Below are positions 40,107 to 47,821 of a stretch of DNA of 64,000 nucleotides, in pieces (positions within the stretch are counted from its first letter, which is position 1; the number at the start of each line of letters is the position of its first letter). Where the stretch lies: positions 1,488,001-1,552,000 of the forward strand of contig NZ_CP109487.1 in NCBI RefSeq assembly GCF_036227605.1. The letters are read 5' to 3'. Made by a program: the position numbers and the translations under genes. The notes under the pieces were generated by a model. It was not told where the DNA came from, did no database searches, and saw only the letters and a program-made list of their open reading frames with translations. The DNA comes from Streptomyces sp. NBC_01439 (GTDB taxonomy: Bacteria; Actinomycetota; Actinomycetes; Streptomycetales; Streptomycetaceae).

Positions 40107-41441
40107 TTGACTGACTACGTGACCGAGTGCACTCACCCGCTGGCCCACCAGCGCGCGTCCAAGGGCCTGACCCGGGTCGACCTCGCGAAGCTCATCTGCG
40201 CGGCGGCCGAGCGACGCGGCCTGCGCTCGGGCACCGACAAGCACCGAATCCGCAAGTGGGAAGTCCTCGGGGTCACCCCGGAGGCCGAGACCCAGCTCTA
40301 CATCGCGGAGGCCTTGGAGCTCCCCCTCGATCTGGTCGACTCGGCTGCCTGGCCGCATTGGCTGCCCGCGGGGGACGGGGGCGTTGTGCCTCTCGGACCG
40401 TCCAGCACCGTCATCGCACTGCGAGAGGCCCTCAACACCGCCATGGAACCACTGGAACGCCGTACCTTCCTCACCATCTCCGGGACAGCGCTCACCGCGC
40501 TCGCCGCGGCCTGGGCCACCGGGCCCGGGAGCTCTCTCGCAGTGCAGCTGGGGGGAGAGAAGCTGGTCGGCGAGGAGACGGTGACCGTCCTGGAGGACAT
40601 CAGCCGGCAGCTCAACAGCCTGGTCACCGAGCAGCGCCAGCACGTCTCCGCCCTGCTGGACGCCCACCTCAAGACTGTCACCGACCTCATCGACGGCGGC
40701 CGCTACAACAAGGCCACCGGCCTACGCCTCCACACCCTGGCCGCCTCCCTCGCGCAGACCGTGGCCTGGCACCGCTTCGACCACGGCCACCACACCGCCG
40801 CCGGCAAACTCTGGATCGCCGGCCTCCACAGCGCCCACGCCACCGGCGACCCCGACCTCGGAGCCGCGATGCTCGGCGACCTCGCCTACCAGGCCGCCTG
40901 GCGCAAGGACCACACCACCGCCACCGGAATCCTCCGACAGGCCCTCAAACGCGCCCAGCACCCCGCGGCCCGCTCCCTCCTCCACCTCCGTCTCGCCCGC
41001 ACCCTCGCCGCGAAACAGGACAAGCAAGCCGCCCTGCGGGCCCTCGAAGCGGCCGAGCACCACTTCGGGGCCTCGTCCGGCCGGCCACTGCCGGCCTGGT
41101 GCTCGTGGCTGTCCGAAGCCGACCTCGCTGTCGACTCCGGCCAGGCCCTCCTCGATCTCGGAGACGCCCGCCGCGCCCACCAGCTCATCACCGAGGGCCA
41201 AGACCTCCTGCCCGACTCCCGAGCCAAAACCCGCGGCGTCTTCCTGGCGTACGAGGCGGCCAGCCACCTCCAACTCAAGGAACCCGAACTCGCCGCCCAC
41301 GCAGCCGGAGAAGCACTCACCCTCTCCCGCCGCATCGGCGCCCCGCGCTGCGAACGGCTCGTCCAGGACCTCGTGCCGGACTTCCAGCGTTACCGTGCTG
41401 CTGACGGCGTCCCCGCCTTCCTCGCCCTCGCCGCGGCCTAA
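40107..41441 (+). CDS. XRE-type regulator with TPR-like C-terminus
   Basis: 444 residues from TTG 40107; GTG 40119 is an equal alternative. The N-terminus HPLAHQRASKGLTRVDLAKL, then HRIRKWEVLGVTPEAETQLY, IAEALELPLDLVD is a helix-turn-helix of the XRE kind adapted to actinomycetes. MEPLERRTFLTISGTALTAL looks like a Tat motif but is a known linker feature of this regulator family. The rest is helical repeats (ATGDPDLGAAMLGDLAYQAA, LLDLGDARRAHQLITEGQDL, AAHAAGEALTLSRRIGAPRC). It is divergent from the radical SAM operon and probably controls it, perhaps by sensing a small ligand through the repeats. Confidence 0.85.
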   Translation: MTDYVTECTHPLAHQRASKGLTRVDLAKLICAAAERRGLRSGTDKHRIRKWEVLGVTPEAETQLYIAEALELPLDLVDSAAWPHWLPAGDGGVVPLGPSSTVIALREALNTAMEPLERRTFLTISGTALTALAAAWATGPGSSLAVQLGGEKLVGEETVTVLEDISRQLNSLVTEQRQHVSALLDAHLKTVTDLIDGGRYNKATGLRLHTLAASLAQTVAWHRFDHGHHTAAGKLWIAGLHSAHATGDPDLGAAMLGDLAYQAAWRKDHTTATGILRQALKRAQHPAARSLLHLRLARTLAAKQDKQAALRALEAAEHHFGASSGRPLPAWCSWLSEADLAVDSGQALLDLGDARRAHQLITEGQDLLPDSRAKTRGVFLAYEAASHLQLKEPELAAHAAGEALTLSRRIGAPRCERLVQDLVPDFQRYRAADGVPAFLALAAA

Positions 41442-42094
41442 AGCCGCCGGACACCCGGCAGCCCACACCGCCAGGCGCTCCCGCCGGAACGGGTTCCTGC
41501 CCGATGCCTGCACGCCGGAGTCCCACCGCCCGTCGCGGGCGGCGCCGGACTCGCTCAGACCGGCCACGCCAGAAGACAACCCACCGCACGACCTGGTGGT
41601 GCCGGTTCCCGACAAGCACACACAGGAGCCGGATCAGAGCCGAGTCAAATCCCCCTGCGCGCAACCCATTTGCGCATCACGCACACACCCTCGACCGAAC
41701 GTAACCCTGTGGCCACCGTGAGCACGCGGAGTTCCCGAAGGAAGCAGCCATGCGCGCCCAGGTACCGGACTGGAACTCCCCCGCGCACGGAACCTCCGCG
41801 ACAGGTGGCGTCGGCGGCCTGCTCCCTTGGGCCCGGCAGCAGCACGGGTGGCTCCAGACCGATCTGGGCAAGGCAGTCCAGCAAGGGCAGGGGGCTACGT
41901 CTCTGGCTACCTCAGCCCGCCACATTCCACCGTTGAACCGGTGCCATGCATCCGCAGTCCCCGTAGTCGCACCGCTCCCGGTGCGAGCAGTCGCTGCCTG
42001 GCCACCACATGGTCGCCGCGGAAAACGGGCCGCGCTGGCAGCCTTCGCACCAGTACGCTCCTGCGCCTGTCCGCTGCAGAACGGAACCGTACCT
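41442..42094. other. Intergenic region with a possible short ORF
   Basis: About 650 bases without a certain gene. ATG 41750 has an excellent AAGGAAG and opens a frame (RAQVPDWNSPAHGTSATGGV, GGLLPWARQQHGWLQTDLGK) that stays open into the GNAT gene. It may encode a small peptide read through a missing stop, an N-terminal extension, or nothing. The remainder shows no clear promoter or structure. Confidence 0.4.
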
Positions 42095-42706
42095 GTGAGC
42101 CTCACCAGCGCCCGCCTGACCCTTCGAGTCCCGGAAGAATGCGACATCGACTGGATCACGGCCGAACTCCAGGACCCGGAGATCCAGCGCAACACCACCG
42201 TCCCCAGCCCCTATGCACGACGCGACGCCGAGCAGTTCGTGGCCAGCACACGCGAGCGGGGCGACAACACCACGTTCGTCGTCACCATCACCGCCACCGG
42301 CGGCCCTGCTGGAGTGATCAGCCTCCATCAGCGCCCCAAGCACGCACCCTCGATCGGATACTGGATCGGCAAGTCCGTCCGCGGCCAGGGCATCGCGACC
42401 GAGGCCGTCATCCGGATCTGCCGCTGGGGTTTCGAAGACCTCGATCTCCCGATCATCACGTGGATGGCCCGCGTCGGAAACGACGCCTCCCGCGCCGTCG
42501 CCCTCAAGGCCGGATTCCAGATGGAAGGCATCCTCCGCCTGCGCGTCACCTCACAGGGCCGCCTCCGCGACTGCTGGCCGGATCGCTCCTCCCTGAAGAG
42601 TTCACCCCGAACGCCAGGTAGAGGACCGCTTCACGCCCAGGGGCGGGCGGGGATGCTGCCGCCCCCACATGCCACCGATTTGACCGACGAGGAGCACGAT
42701 GCCTGA
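42095..42706 (+). CDS. GNAT acetyltransferase (RimJ/RimL-like)
   Basis: 203 residues from GTG 42095. LTSARLTLRVPEECDIDWIT starts the fold; GYWIGKSVRGQGIATEAVIR holds the acetyl-CoA loop (R-G-x-G-x-A, here RGQGIA); WMARVGNDASRAVALKAGFQ and MEGILRLRV are the late GNAT strands 'N-x-x-S-x-x-x-x-x-K-x-GF-x-x-EG'. RimJ/RimL relatives acetylate protein N-termini or small amines including antibiotics. The last 40 residues are a Pro/Gly-rich tail that overlaps the NUDIX gene by eight nt, so the two are one transcription unit. Confidence 0.87.
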   Translation: MSLTSARLTLRVPEECDIDWITAELQDPEIQRNTTVPSPYARRDAEQFVASTRERGDNTTFVVTITATGGPAGVISLHQRPKHAPSIGYWIGKSVRGQGIATEAVIRICRWGFEDLDLPIITWMARVGNDASRAVALKAGFQMEGILRLRVTSQGRLRDCWPDRSSLKSSPRTPGRGPLHAQGRAGMLPPPHATDLTDEEHDA

Positions 42707-43241
42707 GAACACCGCCGGCTTAGGACGCAGATACGCCTCCCACTACGCCGACGTCCACCTCCTGCTCCGCCGCGGCGACGAAATCCTCATGAGCCAGCGC
42801 CGACAACAGCGGGTATTCCCTGGCATGTGGCAGATCCCGGCCGGGCTCATGGAGGAACACGAACCCGCCCGTGCGGCGGCCGCCCGCGAATTCGCCGAGG
42901 AAACCAGCGCCACCGTCGACGCCAGCCACCTGCGCTTCGTGCACCTCATGCACCACGTCTCCACTGGCTCCGGTTCCCAAAGGATCGCGTTCTTCTTCGA
43001 AGCCAACCGCTGGCACGGCAACATCGCCAACCCCGAGCCGGACAAATGCGAAGGATGGCAGTGGCGCAAAACCACCTGCCTGCCCCAACCGCTTCCGCCC
43101 TACCTCTCTGCAGCGCTCCAGCACATCGCCGCCGGCACCATGTACAGCGAGTACGCCTGGCCCGATACCGCCGGCCCGGGCTCAGCCTTTCATCCGGCGG
43201 GCCGAGCCCAGGCGGAACCCGATGTGTCCGTACTCGAATAG
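42699..43241 (+). CDS. NUDIX hydrolase
   Basis: 180 residues, ATG start inside the end of the GNAT gene. A full NUDIX box GLMEEHEPARAAAAREFAEE-T (G-x5-E-x7-RE-x-x-EE) follows VFPGMWQIPA. Upstream lies YADVHLLLRRGDEILMSQRR, downstream IAFFFEANRWHG and EGWQWRKTTCLPQPLPPYLS, typical of small NTP or nucleoside-diphosphate-X pyrophosphohydrolases. The substrate is unknown; similar pairs with acetyltransferases are frequent in Streptomyces. The C-terminus beyond residue 150 is probably disordered. Confidence 0.9.
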   Translation: MPENTAGLGRRYASHYADVHLLLRRGDEILMSQRRQQRVFPGMWQIPAGLMEEHEPARAAAAREFAEETSATVDASHLRFVHLMHHVSTGSGSQRIAFFFEANRWHGNIANPEPDKCEGWQWRKTTCLPQPLPPYLSAALQHIAAGTMYSEYAWPDTAGPGSAFHPAGRAQAEPDVSVLE

Positions 43242-43292
43242 GGCCAGGCCAGCGGTTCATCACGACCCGGCGCTGCCGCCAGACGGCCGACG

Positions 43293-43357
43293 TATAACAG
43301 GTGATTCCCCGGTTAGCCAAAGCGGGGAATCGCCGCGACATTGCATACCCACCGCCA
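43293..43357 (+). promoter_or_regulatory. Conserved TATA-hairpin element, copy B
   Basis: TATAAC (43293-43298) followed by a hairpin at 43303-43331 (GATTCCCCG/CGGGGAATC with the same GGTTAGCCAAA core as copy A), CATTG (43339-43343) and CCACCGCCA (43349-43357). It lies after the NUDIX gene with no gene directly downstream on the plus strand, so here it may drive a short RNA or be a stranded promoter-leader. Confidence 0.6.
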
Positions 43358-44297
43358 CTCGACTATCCGCACCGCCGAAGGGCCTACACGACGCCCCAGA
43401 CCCACAACGACAGAATTCCGCAGATCCGTTCACGCTCACGCTGCGGCATAGCTCATCCGGAACAGCTCCTGGGCGCGCTCAAGGTCGCGCTCGGTATGCA
43501 GGCGTACCTCCAGGTTGCCCGTGCCGTGGTGGCCGAGCCCCGTCACGTCCCGGCTGAACCCGGGGACGAGCGCGACCTCGTCCGGGCTGGCCTTGAGGTA
43601 AACCAGCAGCCTGCTCTTCCGCGGGCAGACACAGGCGAAGTTCTGCAGCCGCTGGTAGGCGGTGTAGGTCTGGTTCTCGACCTTGGTGACGCCCTCGCCG
43701 AGTCCCAGCAGCACCTCGTCGACCGCCGCTGCCAGCTCGCCCATCGCCCCGTCCGACCGCTCGGCACGCTTCCCCCGAGCCGTGCCCCAGCCGCGCCCCG
43801 CCCGCGCCGGCGTACGGGTCCCGCCTGCCGAGGCGACGGTCTCCAGGCCGAAGTGCTCGTCGCCGAAGATCCGGTAGCGCACCAGGTCGATGGAGTGCCG
43901 GTGCTCGCGGACCGCGTGCAGGTCGTAGCGCGTGAAATCGCCAGCCACGCAGATCAACCTCGGCGCGCTCCACCGCACCCGGGCCGCGGCCTGCGCGCCG
44001 AGCCGGTCGCGGACCAGGCGCCGGAAGGCATCCCGGTGATCCATCAACCAGGCCAGGTAGAACAGGCCCTGGTTGATCACACCCGCATCAGTCGAACGCT
44101 TGTACTCAACAATCACCGGGGCGCTGTTCTCGTCGATACCCAGTGAGTCGATCCGGCCGCCGTGTACCGGCCCGGTGCTGTACTCACTTGCCAGGAAGCG
44201 TACCCCGAGCATGGCCTCCATGTGGGCCTCAACGAGGTCCTGCACCTCGGCCTCTTCATCGGCCAGCCGCGGCATGACCTCGGTCACGCCGCCCTTA

Positions 44298-44329
44298 GTG
44301 GTCGAGTTCGGAAGTCCTTCGGGGGTTGA
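44298..44329 (+). repeat. Left terminal inverted repeat of the 3.33-kb transposon
   Basis: 32 bp, identical to the reverse complement of 47596-47627. It also supplies codons for a chimeric start of the neighbouring nuclease frame. Confidence 0.9.
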
Positions 44330-44421
44330 CGCTGAGGAAGCTCCCGTGCCAGGTGGTGGCGTGGAACGCGGTCGAGGTGCGAGTTGACCTTCAAGTTGGA
44401 TGAAGGTCAACAATCGGGTCC

Positions 44422-45495
44422 ATGGATGGCACCGCGGAACTACTGAGCATCAGCGCCTTCGCGCGGCGAGTGGGTCTCGCTCCGAGCGCCTTGCGTTTCT
44501 ACGACGACTGCCGCGTTCTGCGGCCGGCGTGGGTTGACGGGACGACCGGATACCGCTTCTACAGTCCTGCTCAGGAGGCCCGTGCCGCTCTCCTGCGCAG
44601 TCTGCGAGAAGCGGGACTGCCGCTGGCCGAGGTCACCGTGGTGCTCGACGGGCCTGAGCGTGAGGGCCGGAAGGTGCTGGAGCGGCACCTGGAGAGGATG
44701 CGGGATCAGACGCAGACAGCCAAGGCTGCCATCGCGGTGGCTCTGCGTTCCCTCTCGACTGCCGACATCATGACGGAAGCGCGAATCGGCGGCGTGGAGT
44801 TGGCCAGTGCGGTACGCCAGGTGGTGCCAGCCGCAGCCGCCGACGGGGAACACCCTGCGCTGGGTTGCGTCCTCATCGAGATCGAGGACGGCGAGGTCCG
44901 TCTGGTGGCTACCGATCGCTACCGCCTGTCGATGCGCGTCCTGAGGCCGGAGGCACTCGACGGAGGGCCCCGCCGCCTGCTGATGCACGCCGCTGACCTG
45001 ATCGAGTTCGGGCAATGGGCGGCGCGAGTCCACCAGGTCACTATCCAGGTCGGACCGGACGGGGCCCGAGCACGCAGTACGTCAGAGTCCCGTGCCTTGG
45101 TGACGGTCGATGACCTGTTCCCTGCCTACCGCGAGATGCTCTCGGCCCTGGCCTCGCCCGAATACCGCGTGATCGTGGATCGCCTGGCCCTGCGTGACGC
45201 GGTCAACAGCCACGCAGACGCTCCACACATCGCTCTGAGCTTCGCCGACGACGAGCTGGTCGTCTCGCTTGCCAATCACTCCAACGCCATCACCCTGCCT
45301 GCGGTCTGCCATGAAGACCTGCCCCAGCGGATCGGTTTCGACCCTGCCGTCATGGCTCCCGCTCTGGAGGCCAGTGTCGGGCCCGACGTTCTGCTGGAGA
45401 TCTCCTCCGTAGACCAACCTGTCGTGGTGCGTTCCGCAGACCAGGGCAGCTTCACCACGCTGGTCATGCCCGTCGCCCTCAACACCTCCAGCTGA
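44422..45495 (+). CDS. MerR helix-turn-helix fused to a DNA sliding-clamp-like domain
   Basis: 357 residues, ATG start. Residues 1-75 are a MerR DNA-binding head: LLSISAFARRVGLAPSALRF, YDDCRVLRPAWVDGTTGYRF, YSPAQEARAALLRSLREAGL; a coiled-coil KVLERHLERMRDQTQTAKAA follows. From about residue 120 it turns into DnaN-like sequence: ASAVRQVVPAAAADGEHPAL, VRLVATDRYRLSMRVLRPEA, SRALVTVDDLFPAYREML, VDRLALRDAVNSHADAP and SFTTLVMPVAL at the end, as in beta clamps ('ATD-x-x-RL', 'MP'). Bacterial beta clamps have three domains; here about two. It may bind DNA, replace a clamp, or sense ligands. Such fusions also exist on actinomycete chromosomes. Confidence 0.85.
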   Translation: MDGTAELLSISAFARRVGLAPSALRFYDDCRVLRPAWVDGTTGYRFYSPAQEARAALLRSLREAGLPLAEVTVVLDGPEREGRKVLERHLERMRDQTQTAKAAIAVALRSLSTADIMTEARIGGVELASAVRQVVPAAAADGEHPALGCVLIEIEDGEVRLVATDRYRLSMRVLRPEALDGGPRRLLMHAADLIEFGQWAARVHQVTIQVGPDGARARSTSESRALVTVDDLFPAYREMLSALASPEYRVIVDRLALRDAVNSHADAPHIALSFADDELVVSLANHSNAITLPAVCHEDLPQRIGFDPAVMAPALEASVGPDVLLEISSVDQPVVVRSADQGSFTTLVMPVALNTSS

Positions 45496-45535
45496 CGCTT
45501 CCTCAACACCGCACCCTCATAACCTCAGGAGAACC

Positions 45536-46189
45536 GTGACCGACCCCGAGAACATCGTCGTGCAGTTGTGCGTGCAGGGTATGCAGGCCGAGGCCGAAGG
45601 GCGAGATGTCCGAGCACGGGAGCTGTTCCTTCAAGCGTGGGAAGCGGCCGAGGACGACTACGACGCCTGCATCGCCGCGCACTACCTCGCCCGGCACCAG
45701 CCGACCCCGCAGGAGACCCTGCACTGGAACCAGGAGTGCCTGACCCGGGCCGACAAGGTCGGCGACGACCGTGTCCGCGGCTTCTACGCCTCACTTCACG
45801 GCAACATGGCCCGAGCCCACCGGGACCTGGGCCAGATCGAGCAGGCCCGCGAACACTTCGAGGCCGCGGCCAAGCTCATCGACGACGTCCCAGCAGGCCC
45901 CCACCAGCAATGGCTCCGCTACCGCATCGCCGCAGGACTGCGTGCCACCGCCCCGGCTGGACCACAGCAGCACGAAGACCCGGTCGGTGAACTCCTCGCC
46001 AAGCTCTGCGCACGCACGGACCTCGAAGCCCTGAGCCTGCTGCTGCCTCCGTACATGGGCAGCCTCGGCACCCCCGAGGACGAGGAGGGCATCACCTTCG
46101 CCCTGCGCATGCTCCATGCCGAGCGTCGCCTTCCCGACGAAGAGCAGACCGCCCTCAGTCACGCGATCAAAGTCCGGTCCGCCGCGTGA
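45536..46189 (+). CDS. Tetratricopeptide-repeat protein
   Basis: 217 residues, GTG start after AGGAG. Helical repeats: EAEGRDVRARELFLQAWEAA, YDACIAAHYLARHQPTPQET, LHGNMARAHRDLGQIEQARE and HFEAAAKLIDDVPAGPHQQW fit TPR pairs ('A-x-x-x-LG-x-x-x-x-A-x-x-x-F-x-x-A'). The last third, GELLAKLCARTDLEALSLLL and ITFALRMLHAERRLPDEEQT, is another helical part. It follows the MerR-clamp gene by 40 nt in the same direction, likely one operon inside the transposon. TPR proteins bind partner proteins; the MerR-clamp protein is the obvious candidate. Confidence 0.82.
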   Translation: MTDPENIVVQLCVQGMQAEAEGRDVRARELFLQAWEAAEDDYDACIAAHYLARHQPTPQETLHWNQECLTRADKVGDDRVRGFYASLHGNMARAHRDLGQIEQAREHFEAAAKLIDDVPAGPHQQWLRYRIAAGLRATAPAGPQQHEDPVGELLAKLCARTDLEALSLLLPPYMGSLGTPEDEEGITFALRMLHAERRLPDEEQTALSHAIKVRSAA

Positions 46190-46266
46190 GTGCCCCCGCT
46201 CCTTGGTGACGCGCGCGTAGGCAACCGGCCGCCATCCGCGGTGCCGACGGACCTTCAACGATCACG

Positions 46267-46298
46267 ACGGCCCTCCGACCTCACGGTCGGTGGGCCGT
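46267..46298 (+). terminator. Terminator-like hairpin after the TPR gene
   Basis: ACGGCCC-T-CCGACC pairs with GGTCGG-T-GGGCCGT around a TCAC loop, with a single T/T mismatch. It separates the passenger genes from the transposase gene. Confidence 0.75.
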
Positions 46299-46425
46299 CA
46301 CACGTGCCAGTCACTATCCGCTCTTCCTGCCTCCTCGAAGATCCAATGGAGGGGAAGGAAGAGCGGGGGACAGCCGAAATCGCTCAGGCCTATCAGCCTG
46401 CCGCAGGGTCCAGGGGGACGGGGAC

Positions 46426-47595
46426 TTGTCCATACGCGCTGCCGTGGCGGTGGTGTTGACCGCCGCCGAGCGCCACCGACTGAAGAAGATGGCTTACGGT
46501 CACAAGACTCCACACCAAGCCCGGCAGCGTGCCGCAGTCGTCCTCCTTGCGGCACGTGGCCGGGGTAATGCCAGGATCGCCGCCGAGACCCAGCTGCACG
46601 TGGACACGGTCAGGACCTGGCGCGGCCGGTTCGCCCACGGCGGGCTGCCGGCTCTGGCCGACCGCAAGCGCTCCGGGCGCCCCGCACGTTTCACCCCTGT
46701 GCAGGTCGCCGAGGCCAAGGCGCTGGCTTGCCAGTTACCCGCCGAGACCGGCGTACCGCTGTCGCGTTGGTCCTGTCCGGAGCTGGCCGCCGAGCTGACC
46801 GCGCGAGGTATCACCGACACCATCTCCGCATCCACTGTGCGCCGCTGGCTGCGCGAGGACGCGCTCAAGCCCTGGCAGTACCGGTCCTGGATCTTCATCC
46901 GCGACCCGGACTTCCGGGCCAAGGCCCAGCGCGTCCTGGACCTGTACGCCCGTACCTTCGAGGGCGTCCAGCTGGGCCCGGACGAGTACGTCGTCTCCAG
47001 CGACGAGAAGACCTCCGTCCAGGCCCGCTGCCGCTGCCATCCGACCCTGGCCCCGGGCCGGGCCCGGGCGATGCGCGTCAACCACGAGTACGGGCGCGGC
47101 GGCGCGCTGGCCTACTTGGCCGCCTACGACGTCCACCGCGCAAAGGTCTTCGGTCGCTGCGATCTCAAGACCGGCATCGTGCCCTTCATGACCTTGGTCC
47201 AGCAGGTCATGACCCGAGAGCCCTACGCCAGCGCGAAACGCGTCTTCTGGATCGTAGACAACGGCTCCTCCCACCGGGGGAAGAAGGCCATCAACCGTCT
47301 GACCAAGGCGTTTCCGAACGCGGTCATGGTCCACACCCCTGTACACGCCTCCTGGACAAACCAGATCGAGATCTTCTTCTCGATCGTCCAGCGCAAGGTC
47401 GTCCAACCCAGCGACTTCACGGACCTGAGCCAGGTCCGGGACCGGCTCCGAGCGTTCGAAGACCGCTACAACGCCACGGCACAGCCGTTCCAGTGGAAGT
47501 TCACCACCTCCGACCTGGACGATCTGCTGGCCCGGCTCGACCGACACGCACCCGCCGACCGACAAGAAGAATCCTCCGTCGCCCTGGCAGCCTGA
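46426..47595 (+). CDS. IS630-type DDE transposase
   Basis: 389 residues from TTG 46426. The N-terminus is a helix-turn-helix (LTAAERHRLKKMAYGHKTPH, IAAETQLHVDTVRTWRGRFA) followed by PVSLSRW-type and STVRRWLREDALKPWQYRSW sequences. The catalytic core has YVVSSDEKTSVQARCR (first Asp), KRVFWIVDNGSSHRGKKA (second Asp) and SWTNQIEIFFSIVQRKVVQP (Glu), the DDE set of the IS630/Tc1-mariner superfamily. It ends at the inner edge of the right inverted repeat, so it must belong to the element bounded by 44298 and 47627. Confidence 0.93.
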   Translation: MSIRAAVAVVLTAAERHRLKKMAYGHKTPHQARQRAAVVLLAARGRGNARIAAETQLHVDTVRTWRGRFAHGGLPALADRKRSGRPARFTPVQVAEAKALACQLPAETGVPLSRWSCPELAAELTARGITDTISASTVRRWLREDALKPWQYRSWIFIRDPDFRAKAQRVLDLYARTFEGVQLGPDEYVVSSDEKTSVQARCRCHPTLAPGRARAMRVNHEYGRGGALAYLAAYDVHRAKVFGRCDLKTGIVPFMTLVQQVMTREPYASAKRVFWIVDNGSSHRGKKAINRLTKAFPNAVMVHTPVHASWTNQIEIFFSIVQRKVVQPSDFTDLSQVRDRLRAFEDRYNATAQPFQWKFTTSDLDDLLARLDRHAPADRQEESSVALAA

Positions 47596-47627
47596 TCAAC
47601 CCCCGAAGGACTTCCGAACTCGACCAC
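47596..47627 (-). repeat. Right terminal inverted repeat of the 3.33-kb transposon
   Basis: 32 bp, exact reverse complement of 44298-44329, directly after the transposase stop and followed by the TTA target copy. Confidence 0.9.
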
Positions 47628-47821
47628 TTAGTGCTGAACAGCTTCAGCCCCGACACCTCCCCCTCCGCCGACCTGCCCCAACGCACAGAGCCTTGAGACT
47701 ATTTCCGGCTCTGGCTAGGTGCTATCGGATTTCATTGGTCTGCTGCGGGGCAGCATCACCGTTTCGAGATGGCCTGGTTGCCTGCAGGACGGGCCTGACA
47801 TCGAAAGGCTTGCCGGTCACG

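Larger units (their letters stand above)
44298..47627. mobile_element. 3.33-kb IS630-type transposon with two passenger genes
   Basis: Perfect 32-bp terminal inverted repeats (beginning GTGGTCGAGTTCGGAAG) lie at 44298-44329 and 47596-47627, flanked by TTA at 44295-44297 and 47628-47630. Removing the element restores the interrupted nuclease frame exactly. Inside are a MerR-clamp fusion gene, a TPR gene, a terminator hairpin and an IS630-type transposase. No second inverted-repeat copy is seen just before the transposase, so the whole 3.3 kb seems to be the mobile unit. Confidence 0.85.
43436..47656 (-). pseudogene. PD-(D/E)XK nuclease gene (NucS/DUF5655-like), split by a transposon
   Basis: The body, 43436-44297, encodes ADEEAEVQDLVEAHMEAMLG, VRFLASEYSTGPVHGGRIDS and APVIVEYKRSTDAGVINQGL, a PD-(D/E)XK core (D...E-x-K), and a C-terminal DUF5655-like domain NQTYTAYQRLQNFACVCPRK. 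The missing start lies on the other side of the transposon: GTG 47656 after GGAGGGGGAG reads SGLKLFSTK and joins GGVTEVMPRL when 44298-47627 and one TTA copy are removed, giving a normal family N-terminus. As it stands, a fused frame from 44413 could still make a protein with a foreign N-terminus (TPEGLPNSTTKGG). The enzyme would act on DNA. Confidence 0.85.

Noticed and set aside
40440..40540. Tat signal peptide (RRTFLTISG) in the XRE regulator
   Set aside because: It lies over 100 residues into a DNA-binding protein and is a recurrent linker feature of this regulator family, not an export signal.
46190..46425. A simple 1.2-kb IS630 element ending just before the transposase
   Set aside because: No copy of the inverted repeat is found here; the only matching end is at 44298, and the nuclease gene is restored only if the whole 3.3 kb is removed.
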